Below are positions 26,542-35,689 of a stretch of 64,000 bases of DNA, one piece after another. Numbering within the stretch: position 1 is the first letter of the stretch; each line of letters begins with the position of its first letter. This DNA is from Clostridium acidisoli DSM 12555 (GTDB lineage Bacteria > Bacillota > Clostridia > Clostridiales > Clostridiaceae), in NCBI RefSeq assembly GCF_900176305.1, contig NZ_FWXH01000008.1, positions 59,724 through 123,723 on the forward strand. Reading direction: 5' to 3'. The notes beneath the pieces were generated by a model. The model worked only from the letters and a program-made list of their open reading frames with translations. It was not told the origin of the DNA and did not search any database. The position numbers and the translations under genes are program-made.

Positions 26542-27857
26542 TGAGTGAGGTAGTTCAAGAACCAAGACATGTTTGTGCGCTTGGCGGATTTGAATCAGTA
26601 CTTGCCATTGAAAGAGCAGTTCCAATAATACATTCAGGACCTGGGTGTGCAGCTAAACTTTGGGCTACCTTAGGAGTTCATAATGGGTGCCAAGGAACAG
26701 GGTATATTGGTGGTCACTCTATTCCATGTACTTCAGTTTCTGAAAAGGAAGTTGTATTTGGAGGTATAGAAAAATTTAAGCAAATTGTATCAAATTCTTT
26801 TCGTGTTATGGATGCTGATTTGTTTGTAGCATTAACAGGGTGCACTTCAGATATTGTTGGTGACAATATTGCTGAAGTCGTAACTAAATTTAAGGATGAA
26901 GGCAAACCAATTGTTTATGCAGAAACAGGAGGTTTCAAAGGAAATAATTTCTTTGGGCATGAGTTAATAATTGATTCAATAATTGATCAATATTTAGAAG
27001 AAACTGATGAAAAAGAAGCAGGACTCGTAAATGTTTGGGCAACAGTACCTTATCAGGATACCTTTTGGACTGGTAATTTTGAAGAATTAAGAAAGCTTCT
27101 ATCAGCTTTAGGAGTTAAAGTGAATATAATTTTTGGACCAGGAAATGGAATAAAATCCTTAAAGAAGGTGCCTAAAGCCCAATATAATTTACTTATTTCT
27201 CCTTGGGTAGGTCTTAATAATGTAAAACACCTTGAAAAAAAATTCGGTACTCCATATTTGCATTACCCTATACTTCCTATTGGTCCAACGGAAACAGCTA
27301 AGTTTTTAAGAACTGTTGCTAATTTTATTGGAATTGATAAAAAAATAGTTGAAAGTGAAATAAAGAGGCAAGAAGACAGATATTATTACTACATTGAGAG
27401 GGCAGCGGATATTTTATTAGAAACAAGAATATTGCCAAAGCACTTTGTTACCATAGCAGATGGTTTCTATAGTCTTGGAATTTCCAGGTTTTTGGTTAAT
27501 GATTTAGGACTTTTGCCTGAAAAACAATTTGTTACAGATAATACGCCAAAGAAGTACATGAAAGCTATAGAAGATGAATTCAAGAAATATGTTAATGGAA
27601 TTAAAGCGGAAGTTGAATTTACAATTGACAGTGGGGTTCCAATAAAATATTTGAGAGAAAAAAAGTTTAGAAGCAAACCATTAATTCTTGGTAGTGCTTG
27701 GGATAGGGTTATTTCAAAAGAAATAGATGCCTATAGAGTTTCAATATCAACACCAATCAGCGACAGAATGGTGCTTAGTAGAACTTATGTTGGTTATGAA
27801 GGGGGACTTAGGTTAACAGAAGATATATATTCAGCAGTTCTTGATGATTTTCAATAA
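26541..27857 (+). CDS. Nitrogenase-like component 1, NifK-like subunit
   Basis: The 438-residue partner of the preceding protein keeps the beta-side P-cluster cysteines: Cys12 (RHVCALGG), Cys36 (HSGPGCAAKL) and Cys101 (LTGCTSDIVGDN). The last part reads STPISDRMVLSRTYVGYEGG, matching the FPI-DRYGHQ-YSGA region of NifK. TAATG overlap with the D-like gene implies a heterodimer or tetramer with a shared P-type cluster. No gene for an H-type ATPase reductase is adjacent; nifH at 2686 lies 22 kb away. An importer operon follows 16 bp downstream. Confidence 0.84.
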   Translation: MSEVVQEPRHVCALGGFESVLAIERAVPIIHSGPGCAAKLWATLGVHNGCQGTGYIGGHSIPCTSVSEKEVVFGGIEKFKQIVSNSFRVMDADLFVALTGCTSDIVGDNIAEVVTKFKDEGKPIVYAETGGFKGNNFFGHELIIDSIIDQYLEETDEKEAGLVNVWATVPYQDTFWTGNFEELRKLLSALGVKVNIIFGPGNGIKSLKKVPKAQYNLLISPWVGLNNVKHLEKKFGTPYLHYPILPIGPTETAKFLRTVANFIGIDKKIVESEIKRQEDRYYYYIERAADILLETRILPKHFVTIADGFYSLGISRFLVNDLGLLPEKQFVTDNTPKKYMKAIEDEFKKYVNGIKAEVEFTIDSGVPIKYLREKKFRSKPLILGSAWDRVISKEIDAYRVSISTPISDRMVLSRTYVGYEGGLRLTEDIYSAVLDDFQ

Positions 27858-27873
27858 TTAATGAGGTGATATT

Positions 27874-28662
27874 ATGGTTGCAAATTTAATTAAAAAATTG
27901 GGTAAAAAATTATACAGTTTGCTAGCTGTTTTTATATTCTTACTGATATGGGAGGTAGCACCTAGAGTTGGATTAGCAGATCCTATCTTTGTTCCACCAT
28001 TTTCTAAAGTTATTTTAGCATTTTTCCAATTAATAATAAGTGGAGAAATGTTTAAGGATGTTCTAATAAGCTTACAGAGAGCAATAATCGGATTTGGACT
28101 TGCGCTTATAATAGCAGTGCCATTAGGGCTTTTAATTGGATGGTTCGACAGAATTGAAAAATTTTTAGATCCACTTCTTCAAACTTTTAGACAAACATCT
28201 GCACTTGCCTTACTTCCAGTGTTTATTCTTATTTTTGGTATAGGAGAGGTTTCTAAAGTAGCTATTATATTTTGGGGGGTTCAATGGCCAATATTGTTAA
28301 ATACCATTTCAGGAGTTAAAACGGTAGATCCACTTTTAATAAAATCAGCTAGGTCTATGGGAGCATCACCCCTTACTCTATTTATAAAAGTGATTTTACC
28401 AGGAGCTTTTCCTTCTATATTTACAGGTATTCGTCTAAGTGCGACTTCAGCAATTTTAATTTTAATTGCAGCTGAAATGATTGGATCAAATTCTGGACTT
28501 GGGTTTTTAATTTATGAATCACAGGTAAAAATTGAAGTACCTAATATGTATGCTGCTATTCTTAGCATAGCCATTTTAGGTCTTGTTGTAAACTATTTGC
28601 TTGTATTACTTGGTAAAAAAATTATGAAGTGGAATGATGACACATCTATAATTAATGAATAG
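27874..28662 (+). CDS. NitT/TauT-type ABC transporter permease
   Basis: The 262-residue protein has six predicted membrane helices and the EAA-type loop KSARSMGASPLTLFIKVILPGAFPS (quoted in part: SARSMGASPLTLFIKVILPG), typical of SsuC/TauC/NrtB permeases for sulfonates, taurine, nitrate or related anions. It follows the nitrogenase-like pair by 16 bp and precedes the ATPase gene by 11 bp, so it is in the same operon. The transported compound may be the substrate of the nitrogenase-like enzyme. Confidence 0.88.
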   Translation: MVANLIKKLGKKLYSLLAVFIFLLIWEVAPRVGLADPIFVPPFSKVILAFFQLIISGEMFKDVLISLQRAIIGFGLALIIAVPLGLLIGWFDRIEKFLDPLLQTFRQTSALALLPVFILIFGIGEVSKVAIIFWGVQWPILLNTISGVKTVDPLLIKSARSMGASPLTLFIKVILPGAFPSIFTGIRLSATSAILILIAAEMIGSNSGLGFLIYESQVKIEVPNMYAAILSIAILGLVVNYLLVLLGKKIMKWNDDTSIINE

Positions 28663-28673
28663 GAGTGAATATT

Positions 28674-29549
28674 ATGGTTTTAAATAAAAGAAAAAAAATA
28701 AATTTTAAAGGTGAGGAAAATAATTCTGAGTACAGAATAAAAGCGGAAAATGTTAGCCTTATATATAAAATCAAGAATGAAGAAAGTAAAAAGAGAAATG
28801 ATTTAATAGTTCTAAAAGATTTAAATCTTAATGTAAAAAATGGTGAATTTATATCAATTGTTGGTCCAAGTGGATGCGGAAAATCTACATTTCTAGATGT
28901 AATTGCAGGCTTAATAAATAAAAGTTCAGGAAAAGTTATAATTGACAATAAAGAAATAAATGGACCAGCCCTTGATAGAGGTATTGTTATGCAAGGATAT
29001 GCACTTTTCCCTTGGCGTACAATTCAAAAAAACGTTGAATTTGGTTTGGAAATAAAAGGTGTAAATAAAAAGGAAAGAAAAGAAATAAGTAAAAAATTTA
29101 TAGATTTGGTTGGGTTAGAAGGTTTTGAAAATAGATATCCACATGAATTATCAGGCGGAATGAAGCAAAGAATAGCAATTGCTAGGGCACTAGCCTATGA
29201 TCCAGAAGTGCTTCTTATGGATGAACCATTTGCAGCAGTTGATGAGCAAACTAGAGAATCACTGCATGTAGAGTTACTTAGAATATGGGAAAAAACAAAT
29301 AAGACGATAATTTTTGTAACACATAGTATTGAAGAGGCGGTATTTTTATCTGATAGAGTAGCTGTAATGTCAAAAAATCCCGGAACAATTAAAGAAATAA
29401 TTGATGTTAATTTGCCTAGGCCAAGAGATAATGGGGATCTTAGATCATCACCAGAATTTAGCAATATAAGGCATAATATATGGGAACTATTACAATGCAA
29501 TGAAAAACAAAATATAACAAAATTTGAAAAAATAGCTGAAATAGTTTAG
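28674..29549 (+). CDS. NitT/TauT-type ABC transporter ATPase
   Basis: The 291-residue protein carries Walker A GPSGCGKST, the Q-loop MQGYALFPWRT, the signature LSGGMKQR, Walker B VLLMDEPFAAVDE and the switch His in VTHSIEEA. It has an unusual basic N-terminal extension of about 20 residues before the usual start. AGGAG at 28661-28665 places the start at the ATG 28674, not the in-frame GTG at 28665. It powers the importer with the adjacent permease. Confidence 0.9.
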   Translation: MVLNKRKKINFKGEENNSEYRIKAENVSLIYKIKNEESKKRNDLIVLKDLNLNVKNGEFISIVGPSGCGKSTFLDVIAGLINKSSGKVIIDNKEINGPALDRGIVMQGYALFPWRTIQKNVEFGLEIKGVNKKERKEISKKFIDLVGLEGFENRYPHELSGGMKQRIAIARALAYDPEVLLMDEPFAAVDEQTRESLHVELLRIWEKTNKTIIFVTHSIEEAVFLSDRVAVMSKNPGTIKEIIDVNLPRPRDNGDLRSSPEFSNIRHNIWELLQCNEKQNITKFEKIAEIV

Positions 29550-29584
29550 AAAATTATTAAATATAAATAATAGGAGTGCTTCAG

Positions 29585-30613
29585 ATGATAAAATTGAAAG
29601 TTATGAAAAAAATTCTTCCAATAGGAATAGCAATAATGATCTCTTTAAGTTTTATAGGATGCTCATCCAAATCAGATAATTATGTAAAGACTTCGGATGG
29701 GAAAAAATTGTTTGTGGTAAGAATGCCTACACAGACAGGGTTTAATGAATTTGATATTGCTGATGAACTAGGTTATTTTAAGGAGGAAGGAATACAATTA
29801 AAATATACAGGACTACTTAATGCGGATACTAGTGAGGTTCAGTCAGTATTAACTGGTAATAATGATGTATTTACAAATCATCCAAGTACAGTTGTAAGAG
29901 CAATACTTGCTGGAGCTAAAATACATATAGTTGCTCCAGGAATGGTAGATAATCAAAAATTCGTTCATATGGAGTATATTGTAAAGGATGGAGGTCCAGT
30001 ATCAACTGTAGAGGATTTTAAAAAGGTTGCTGCCACTAGAAAAATTAAATGGGCAGTATCAAGCACAGATTCTTGTCCCGATATAATAGCGTTAGAATGG
30101 GCTAAACAAAATAAAATTTCAAAGGATAAAATAAACTTTGTAATTATGCCAGATGAACAGCAAGAACAAGCAATAAAACAAGGAGCAGTTGATATAGGAT
30201 GTTTACATCCTCCATATGGAAAAAAAGCAAAAAATGATTGTGGAACAAAAGATTTGTTTACTAGTTATGATGTAGTAAAGGGACCGGCTGGTGGCTCTTC
30301 AATTCGTGGATTTAGTGATAAATTTATAAAAGCACATCCAGAAGTTGTAAAAGGGTTTACAAAAGCAATTGTAAAGGCACATCATTGGATAAATACTCAT
30401 CAACAGCAAGCTATAGCAATAGAGGCTAAAAGGCTTAAAATGAAACCAGAAAACATGAGTATATTCTGGTATGATGAAACTAACTATATTCAGAAAGCAT
30501 ACATTCAAACTTGGATAAATATGATGGTAGATGACGGAAGCCTAAAGAAGGATCAAGTTAAAGCAACAGATATATACACTAATGCCAATAATCCTTATCA
30601 TACTGCTCAGTAA
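29585..30613 (+). CDS. NitT/TauT-type substrate-binding lipoprotein
   Basis: The 342-residue protein has a signal segment with lipobox SLSFIGC and a type-2 periplasmic-binding fold: MPTQTGFNEFDIADELGYFKEEGI, LTGNNDVFTNHPSTVVRAILAG and SSTDSCPDIIALEWAKQNKI cover lobe 1 and the hinge (given here in pieces of the sequence). It completes a D-K-permease-ATPase-binding-protein operon. TAGGAG supports ATG 29585. The family binds sulfonates, nitrate, thiamine precursors and similar compounds; the ligand cannot be read from sequence. Confidence 0.86.
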   Translation: MIKLKVMKKILPIGIAIMISLSFIGCSSKSDNYVKTSDGKKLFVVRMPTQTGFNEFDIADELGYFKEEGIQLKYTGLLNADTSEVQSVLTGNNDVFTNHPSTVVRAILAGAKIHIVAPGMVDNQKFVHMEYIVKDGGPVSTVEDFKKVAATRKIKWAVSSTDSCPDIIALEWAKQNKISKDKINFVIMPDEQQEQAIKQGAVDIGCLHPPYGKKAKNDCGTKDLFTSYDVVKGPAGGSSIRGFSDKFIKAHPEVVKGFTKAIVKAHHWINTHQQQAIAIEAKRLKMKPENMSIFWYDETNYIQKAYIQTWINMMVDDGSLKKDQVKATDIYTNANNPYHTAQ

Positions 30614-30622
30614 GTATTTAAA

Positions 30623-32137
30623 TTAAACAATTTTTCCATCGATAAATTTTCTATACTGAATAGCTTCAATTAAATCTATTGGAGCTATGTCTTTTCTTTC
30701 ATTCATATCAGCTATGGTTCTAGCAACCTTTAAAATTCTAGTGTAAGCTCGTGTACTTACTTCAAAATTTTTAAATAGTGTTTTTAATATATTAGAGGTG
30801 TCAGTGCTTAATTTACAATATTTATCTATATGTTTTTTTTGCATTTCTGAATTGTAATGTATATTTTCATGACTAAATCTGTCTTTTTGAATTTGCCTTG
30901 CTAGAGTAACTCTTTTTCTTATTTCTTTTGAGCTGTCTGTTTTTCTGCTTTTTTCTATCTCGTCATAATTAAGTGATTTAACAGGAGAGAATATATCTAT
31001 TCGATCAAGTAGAGCACCAGAAAGCTTAGAAATGTACCTTTTCCTTTGATATTCAGTACAAGTACATTCCTTATTAGAACCATAATTTCCACAGGGGCAT
31101 GGATTTAATGCAGATACAAACATAAAATTAGCAGGATAAATTACATTTCCAGTAGATTTAGAAAATTTTATAACTCTATCTTCTAAGGGCTGTCTCAAAA
31201 CTTCAAGAACATCCTTTTTGAATTCAAGTAATTCATCTAAAAAAAGTATACCATTATGTGCAAGAGAAATTTCGCCTGGTATAAGGTTACTTCCACCACC
31301 AACTAAAGCTATTTTTGAGCTTGTATGGTGTGGATTTCTAAAGGGGCGTTTAAATATTAAATTTTGATTTTGAACATTTCCAGATACGCTGTATATTTCA
31401 GTAACTTCAAGAGCTTCTTCATAATTTAGGGGAGGCAGAATTGTAGGTATTCTTTTGGCAAGCATAGTTTTGCCTGAACCGGGTGCTCCATATAAGACTA
31501 TATTGTGCCCACCAGATGCAGAGACCTCTATGGCTCTTTTTGAAGATTCTTGGCCTACAATATCATCAAAATCTAAATCAATAGATTCATTTTCAAAATT
31601 TTGGCTATATTTAAAAGGCAAAGAATCTCTATATTCAAAATAATCAATAACCTGTGATAAATTGTCAAATCCAAAAATTTTAGAGTTTTTTACAATTGAA
31701 CATTCAAGTGCGTTGTCTGTAGGAACAATTATTTTCGATAGATTATTTTTAACACCATAGGTTGTTATGGGAAGGGCACCCTTAATTCTTTTGAGATTTC
31801 CACTTAAAGATAATTCACCTACTATTATATATTCATCTATGAAATCTGAACATATTTGATTTGTAGCAGATAAAATTCCAATTGCTATTGGTAAATCAAA
31901 TAAAGACCCTTCTTTTTTTAAATCAGCAGGAGCTAAATTAACAGTTATTCTTTTTATTGGAAAAGTATAACCTGAGTTTATTATGGCTGAACGGACTCTT
32001 TCTTTAGATTCTTTAACAGAAGTATCAGCTAAGCCAACTATATTAAAAGCAGGAAGTCCAGCTGAGATATCAACTTCTACATTAATAGGATAACCACTTA
32101 TGCCTGTAAAACTTGCTGCATTTATTTGAATTGTCAT
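30623..32137 (-). CDS. comM: ComM/YifB-type Mg-chelatase-like AAA+ ATPase
   Basis: ComM (504 residues) is a hexameric helicase that promotes branch migration during integration of transformed DNA. The N-terminal domain starts NAASFTGISGYPINVEVDIS and has LAPADLKKEGSLFDLPIA. The AAA+ module has Walker A GAPGSGKTMLAKRIP and Walker B NGILFLDELLEF. A zinc-type insert, NPCPCGNYGSNKECTC, precedes the C-terminal Mg-chelatase domain. It stands alone on the minus strand, convergent with the ABC operon with only 9 bp between them and no clear terminator. Confidence 0.93.
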   Translation of the reverse strand: MTIQINAASFTGISGYPINVEVDISAGLPAFNIVGLADTSVKESKERVRSAIINSGYTFPIKRITVNLAPADLKKEGSLFDLPIAIGILSATNQICSDFIDEYIIVGELSLSGNLKRIKGALPITTYGVKNNLSKIIVPTDNALECSIVKNSKIFGFDNLSQVIDYFEYRDSLPFKYSQNFENESIDLDFDDIVGQESSKRAIEVSASGGHNIVLYGAPGSGKTMLAKRIPTILPPLNYEEALEVTEIYSVSGNVQNQNLIFKRPFRNPHHTSSKIALVGGGSNLIPGEISLAHNGILFLDELLEFKKDVLEVLRQPLEDRVIKFSKSTGNVIYPANFMFVSALNPCPCGNYGSNKECTCTEYQRKRYISKLSGALLDRIDIFSPVKSLNYDEIEKSRKTDSSKEIRKRVTLARQIQKDRFSHENIHYNSEMQKKHIDKYCKLSTDTSNILKTLFKNFEVSTRAYTRILKVARTIADMNERKDIAPIDLIEAIQYRKFIDGKIV

Positions 32138-32341
32138 TTATAATACACCTCTTTATTGGTGATTATTGACAATAAAATAAGAGTTAAACATAAAACAAAG
32201 TATTTTAGATGTAAATCTTAGAACACTTGTGTTAAAAGATGAACATACACATTTGAATATGTTTATGAAATCGGACTAGGGCTAGAAAATATGAATTGAT
32301 TGGGATATAATAAGTTTACAAATAGAAGGAGGGTATACAGG

Positions 32342-32827
32342 ATGAAGAAAATAATATTTGCAGGAGGATGCTTTTGGGGCGTAGAAGCATATTTTAATAC
32401 TATTGATGGAGTAATAAATACAAAGGTAGGGTATGCAAATGGTTACACAGAAAATCCTACTTATGAAGAGGTTTGTAACAATGGAACAGGTTTTGCAGAA
32501 GCGTGTTATATAGAATATAATGAAAATTTAGTAAAGTTAGAAAAGCTAATAGATGCATACTGGAAGGTTGTAGATCCAACCATAAAGGATAGACAAGGAC
32601 ATGATATTGGGACTCAATATCGTACAGGAATATATTATTTGGATAAAGAAGATTTACAAACAATAGAAGCATCAAAAGCAGCTGAGCAGAAAAAATATGA
32701 GGCTCCTATTGTAACAGAAATATTGCCACTTAAAAACTTCTATGATGCTGAGCAATATCACCAAAAATATTTAGATAAGAATCCTAATGGGTATTGCCAT
32801 ATACCAAGGGAATTGTTAAAAAAATAA
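32342..32827 (+). CDS. msrA: Peptide methionine sulfoxide reductase A
   Basis: MsrA reduces methionine-S-sulfoxide in proteins. The 161-residue protein begins [18 protein letters not shown] with the catalytic Cys in [39 protein letters not shown] and [13 protein letters not shown] are family blocks. GGAGGG at 32329-32334 selects 32342 over the in-frame upstream ATG at 32300. It lies in a run of oxidative-stress genes that includes rubrerythrin. Confidence 0.96.
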   Translation: MKKIIFAGGCFWGVEAYFNTIDGVINTKVGYANGYTENPTYEEVCNNGTGFAEACYIEYNENLVKLEKLIDAYWKVVDPTIKDRQGHDIGTQYRTGIYYLDKEDLQTIEASKAAEQKKYEAPIVTEILPLKNFYDAEQYHQKYLDKNPNGYCHIPRELLKK

Positions 32828-32843
32828 AATGTTATGTATATTA

Positions 32844-32885
32844 AAAACACTTAGGTTAGCATTTATGCACTTACTTAAGTGTTTT
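32844..32885 (+). terminator. msrA terminator
   Basis: AAAACACTTA (32844-32853) pairs with TAAGTGTTTT (32876-32885), with further GGT/ACT pairing inside. It lies 17 bp after the msrA stop. Confidence 0.65.
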
Positions 32886-32927
32886 GTTCAATTATCATTA
32901 ACAAAGATTACAGGAGATGAAATCATT

Positions 32928-33263
32928 TTGGAAATTATAAGCTCTATTTTTTATTTTGTTTTAGCTGGAGTATTTGAAATTGGAGGAGGGTACCTTGTAT
33001 GGCTTTGGCTTAGAGAAGGAAAAAGCATAATCTTTGGAGTATTTGGAGCAGCATGTTTAATTGTTTATGGAGTGATACCAACCTTACAACCACCCAATAA
33101 TAATTTTGGGAAAGTATATGCCGCCTATGGTGGAATATTTATAGTTTTATCAATTTTGTGGGGCTGGAAGGTTGATAAGGTTATGCCAGATAAATTTGAT
33201 TTGATTGGCGGAGGCATTGCACTAATTGGAGTTCTAATTATAATGTATTTCCCAAGAAATTAA
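32928..33263 (+). CDS. ynfA: YnfA-family small membrane protein
   Basis: The 111-residue protein has four hydrophobic helices and the family blocks [43 protein letters not shown] (in part) and [18 protein letters not shown]. YnfA resembles small multidrug-resistance transporters; its physiological role is uncertain. The frame is open from 32829 through the terminator, but AGGAG at 32912 and the family length favour a TTG start at 32928. Confidence 0.9.
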   Translation: MEIISSIFYFVLAGVFEIGGGYLVWLWLREGKSIIFGVFGAACLIVYGVIPTLQPPNNNFGKVYAAYGGIFIVLSILWGWKVDKVMPDKFDLIGGGIALIGVLIIMYFPRN

Positions 33264-33273
33264 TTTTAAATCA

Positions 33274-33684
33274 TTATAATACATGAAGAGCTACAGCAGC
33301 TAGTAGTACAAAAGCAAGAACCCTATGAACTTTAAGCCAAGCACCTCGCATATTTTTATTTATATAAAAACCATAAAAACCTAGGAGAACGACAACTAGC
33401 ATTATGATTCCAGCTAGTATTCCTGTTGATTTAAGTCTCCCTGAAGAATAAGAAACGTAAAAATGAAGAACTAAAAATATTAAAGCTAGAGTTCCAAGTA
33501 TCTTATGATATTTTACAATAAGTCTCATAAACTTTCTGTAAATATTTTTAAAATTATTTTTATCGGACTTTAATTTATTAATAAAAGTTTTATTCACATA
33601 CTTTACGAAAAAATTTAATATTGCAATGCCAAAAAAGATACCAGTTAACATTCCTAAAGGACTAATTAAGTGTTTTAAATTCAT
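33274..33684 (-). CDS. Four-helix membrane protein, possible b-type cytochrome
   Basis: The 136-residue protein has four membrane helices. Histidines occur in helix-end positions, KYHKILGTLALIFLVLHFYV and WLKVHRVLAFVLLAAVALHV, the spacing seen in small cytochrome-b/DUF4405-like proteins, so heme binding is plausible but not shown. An upstream ATG at 33750 is in frame; AAAGGTG (minus strand) supports 33684. It faces ynfA, with 10 bp between stops. Confidence 0.65.
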   Translation of the reverse strand: MNLKHLISPLGMLTGIFFGIAILNFFVKYVNKTFINKLKSDKNNFKNIYRKFMRLIVKYHKILGTLALIFLVLHFYVSYSSGRLKSTGILAGIIMLVVVLLGFYGFYINKNMRGAWLKVHRVLAFVLLAAVALHVL

Positions 33685-33841
33685 AAATATCACACCTTTC
33701 GTTGCTTTTATATATAAACTTAGCATATGTATTCTACAAAAAACAAGCATTTCCTTTAAAACATTTTATAATTAAAGAATATTTTATATGATTTGTAAAA
33801 CAATATAGTAGAAAAATAGATTACGATAGGATGTGTTTATA

Positions 33842-34396
33842 ATGGCAGTAAATAATGCAATGACAGCAGATTTTTTACGTTCTGCTTACGGTGGAGAGAG
33901 CATGGCACATATGAGATATTTAATTTGGGGGGAGGAGGCTAATAAAAATGGATTTCCCAACATAGGGAGACTTTTTAATGCTGTTGCAAATGCAGAGTGG
34001 GTTCATGCAAGAAACCATTTTAATGTGCTTAAGGATGGAATAGGTGATAATTCAGTAGTAGCTGGAGCGGTATTTGGAAATACAGACATAGTTCAAAATC
34101 TTCAAGGTGCAATTGATGGAGAACTACATGAAGTAAAACAGATGTATCCAGTATATCTAGAAACCGCTAAATTTCAAGTGGAAAAAGGAGCAGAAAGATC
34201 CTTCCACTATGCTCTGGAGGCAGAAAAAATACATGCAGAATTATTTAAAAATGCACAGGAAAAGGCAAAATCAGGAGCAGATATCGGTAGTGATAAAATA
34301 TATGTATGCCCTGTATGTGGGTATACAGAAATTGGTGATAAGGTACAACAATGTCCGGTATGTGGTGCTAAAAAAGAAATGTTTAGAAACTTTTAA
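33842..34396 (+). CDS. rbr: Rubrerythrin
   Basis: Rubrerythrin removes hydrogen peroxide in anaerobes. The 184-residue protein has a ferritin-like di-iron domain (GGESMAHMRYLIWGEEANK, NAVANAEWVHARNHF, FHYALEAEKIHAELF carry the Glu/His ligands) and a C-terminal rubredoxin-like FeS4 domain with YVCPVCGYTE and QCPVCGAKK. ATG 33842 is preferred over the in-frame GTG at 33833, since AGGA lies at 33827-33830. Confidence 0.93.
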   Translation: MAVNNAMTADFLRSAYGGESMAHMRYLIWGEEANKNGFPNIGRLFNAVANAEWVHARNHFNVLKDGIGDNSVVAGAVFGNTDIVQNLQGAIDGELHEVKQMYPVYLETAKFQVEKGAERSFHYALEAEKIHAELFKNAQEKAKSGADIGSDKIYVCPVCGYTEIGDKVQQCPVCGAKKEMFRNF

Positions 34397-34420
34397 TAGT
34401 ATTTGTGTATAACATTAAGA

Positions 34421-34464
34421 CACGGCGAAGCATCGGTGAAGAGTTTTATCAATGCTTCGCCGTG
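34421..34464. repeat. 13-bp perfect hairpin after rubrerythrin
   Basis: CACGGCGAAGCAT (34421-34433) pairs with 34452-34464. The loop contains GGTGAAGAG, similar to the GGTGAAGGG linker of the hairpin arrays at 53, 59 and 63 kb, so it may be a solo module of that element. It may also end rubrerythrin transcription. Confidence 0.6.
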
Positions 34465-34670
34465 AAAAGTTTAATGGTGATTTTTTTCGATATGTTATAA
34501 AAAACTTTTGCACTTAGTTAATATATTATTAATATATTAAGTTAATGCATAAACACATCTTTAATTATAATATAGATAGATAATATAAATTATGGTATAA
34601 TCTACAAATAAAGTGACGCTTATACTTAGATATGAATTGTATGGATGAAATAAAATTAAGGGGAGATTTT

Positions 34671-35066
34671 ATGTGTAATATATATTTTTATTATTCTATT
34701 AAAAGTTATAATAATGCAGATCCAGACATAACGCTTAGAGGGGAAATAATAAAGACAACAGGACATAATTTAATTATTAGAGATAGTGATGGTTATGAAC
34801 AAATAATACCTATGTATAATATTGTAGCTATAGTTTACGATGGAAACTATATAGAAACTTCTTATGAATTAAAACCTGTATATGTATACTATTCCGCTAA
34901 GGCATACGATCATTCAAAGCCTGAGATAGAGTTTAATGGAAAGGTACAGGCCATCAATGAAAATAATATAATAGTAACAGGGGAACAAGGATTAATTCAT
35001 ATAATATCTACTTTCCCTATAGTTGCATTCGTTCATGAGGGTGGAACTCATTATGAAATTAAGTGA
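34671..35066 (+). CDS. Tandem-duplicated small protein of unknown function
   Basis: The 131-residue protein consists of two similar halves of about 62 residues. IYFYYSIKSYNNADPDITLRG (shortened: YFYYSIKSYNNADPDITLRG) matches VYVYYSAKAYDHSKPEIEFNG, and each half ends in an isoleucine-rich strand and IVAIVYDG/IVAFVHEG. This suggests two small all-beta domains. AAGGGGAGA sets the ATG at 34671. It overlaps the next gene by 14 bases and heads the ATP-grasp operon. I know no family. Confidence 0.7.
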   Translation: MCNIYFYYSIKSYNNADPDITLRGEIIKTTGHNLIIRDSDGYEQIIPMYNIVAIVYDGNYIETSYELKPVYVYYSAKAYDHSKPEIEFNGKVQAINENNIIVTGEQGLIHIISTFPIVAFVHEGGTHYEIK

Positions 35067-35688
35067 AGTAGATTGGTATTTGGTTTATAAAAGGTGGACT
35101 GCAAATACAGGAATATTTGACTATCTTTTTAAGTCATCACCATTTGTAAGCGCAAAGTATATGGATGAATTTGAGCTTAAACTTGATTATGAATGTAATG
35201 TACCAAACAATGTTAAGAAAAAACTAGAGAATAGCATAATAGATGAGCATACTATAATAATTGTAGATACCAGCACGGAGATAGGTATGGATATGGCAGT
35301 GTTATTAAACAATCAGTATAATGTTTGTCCTATACTGTCCTATAATTTTTTATTTCATCCATACGGAATTGTTGGAGATAAAGAACTTATAGAAAAGCTT
35401 ATAGATTATTCAGAGAAACTAAAGACAGTTGAACCAATAACACATGCTTTTATATTGGATAAAAACAGATATATTAGTGGACTGAATTTGGAGAATCCAA
35501 TGATATTTAATAATCAATACGAAATAACTGAAGAGGAACTCCCGGAGGTAGCGATGCTTATAGCATTGAAAAAGGACAGGCTCAATTTTTTATATTCAGG
35601 TAAGATTAAGGAAGATATAAATTGCTATTTGGAGTATTTAAAGAAAAATAGCATTATTGTAAACACTATTGATTTAGGAGATGTATAG
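35053..35688 (+). CDS. Unknown protein of the ATP-grasp operon
   Basis: The protein has 211 residues and no signal peptide or membrane helix. HTIIIVDTSTEIGMDMAVLL followed by VCPILSYNFLFHPYGIVGD looks like an alpha/beta fold with a nucleotide- or acid-binding turn, but I recognise no family. It overlaps the 131-residue gene before it (14 bases), and the lipoprotein gene after it begins within a few bases, so the three are translated together. A cytoplasmic partner of the ligase is plausible. The ATG at 35053 follows GAGGGTGG; a longer in-frame start is at 35023. Confidence 0.65.
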   Translation: MKLSEVDWYLVYKRWTANTGIFDYLFKSSPFVSAKYMDEFELKLDYECNVPNNVKKKLENSIIDEHTIIIVDTSTEIGMDMAVLLNNQYNVCPILSYNFLFHPYGIVGDKELIEKLIDYSEKLKTVEPITHAFILDKNRYISGLNLENPMIFNNQYEITEEELPEVAMLIALKKDRLNFLYSGKIKEDINCYLEYLKKNSIIVNTIDLGDV

Positions 35689-35689
35689 C

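Noticed and set aside
25072..27857. Vanadium or Fe-only nitrogenase (vnfDK/anfDK)
   Set aside because: No delta subunit gene (vnfG/anfG), no H gene, and the His195 and His442 equivalents appear to be missing.
25072..27857. Protochlorophyllide or Ni-sirohydrochlorin reductase subunits
   Set aside because: The cofactor cysteine and the full P-cluster-type cysteine set are kept, and no tetrapyrrole genes are nearby.
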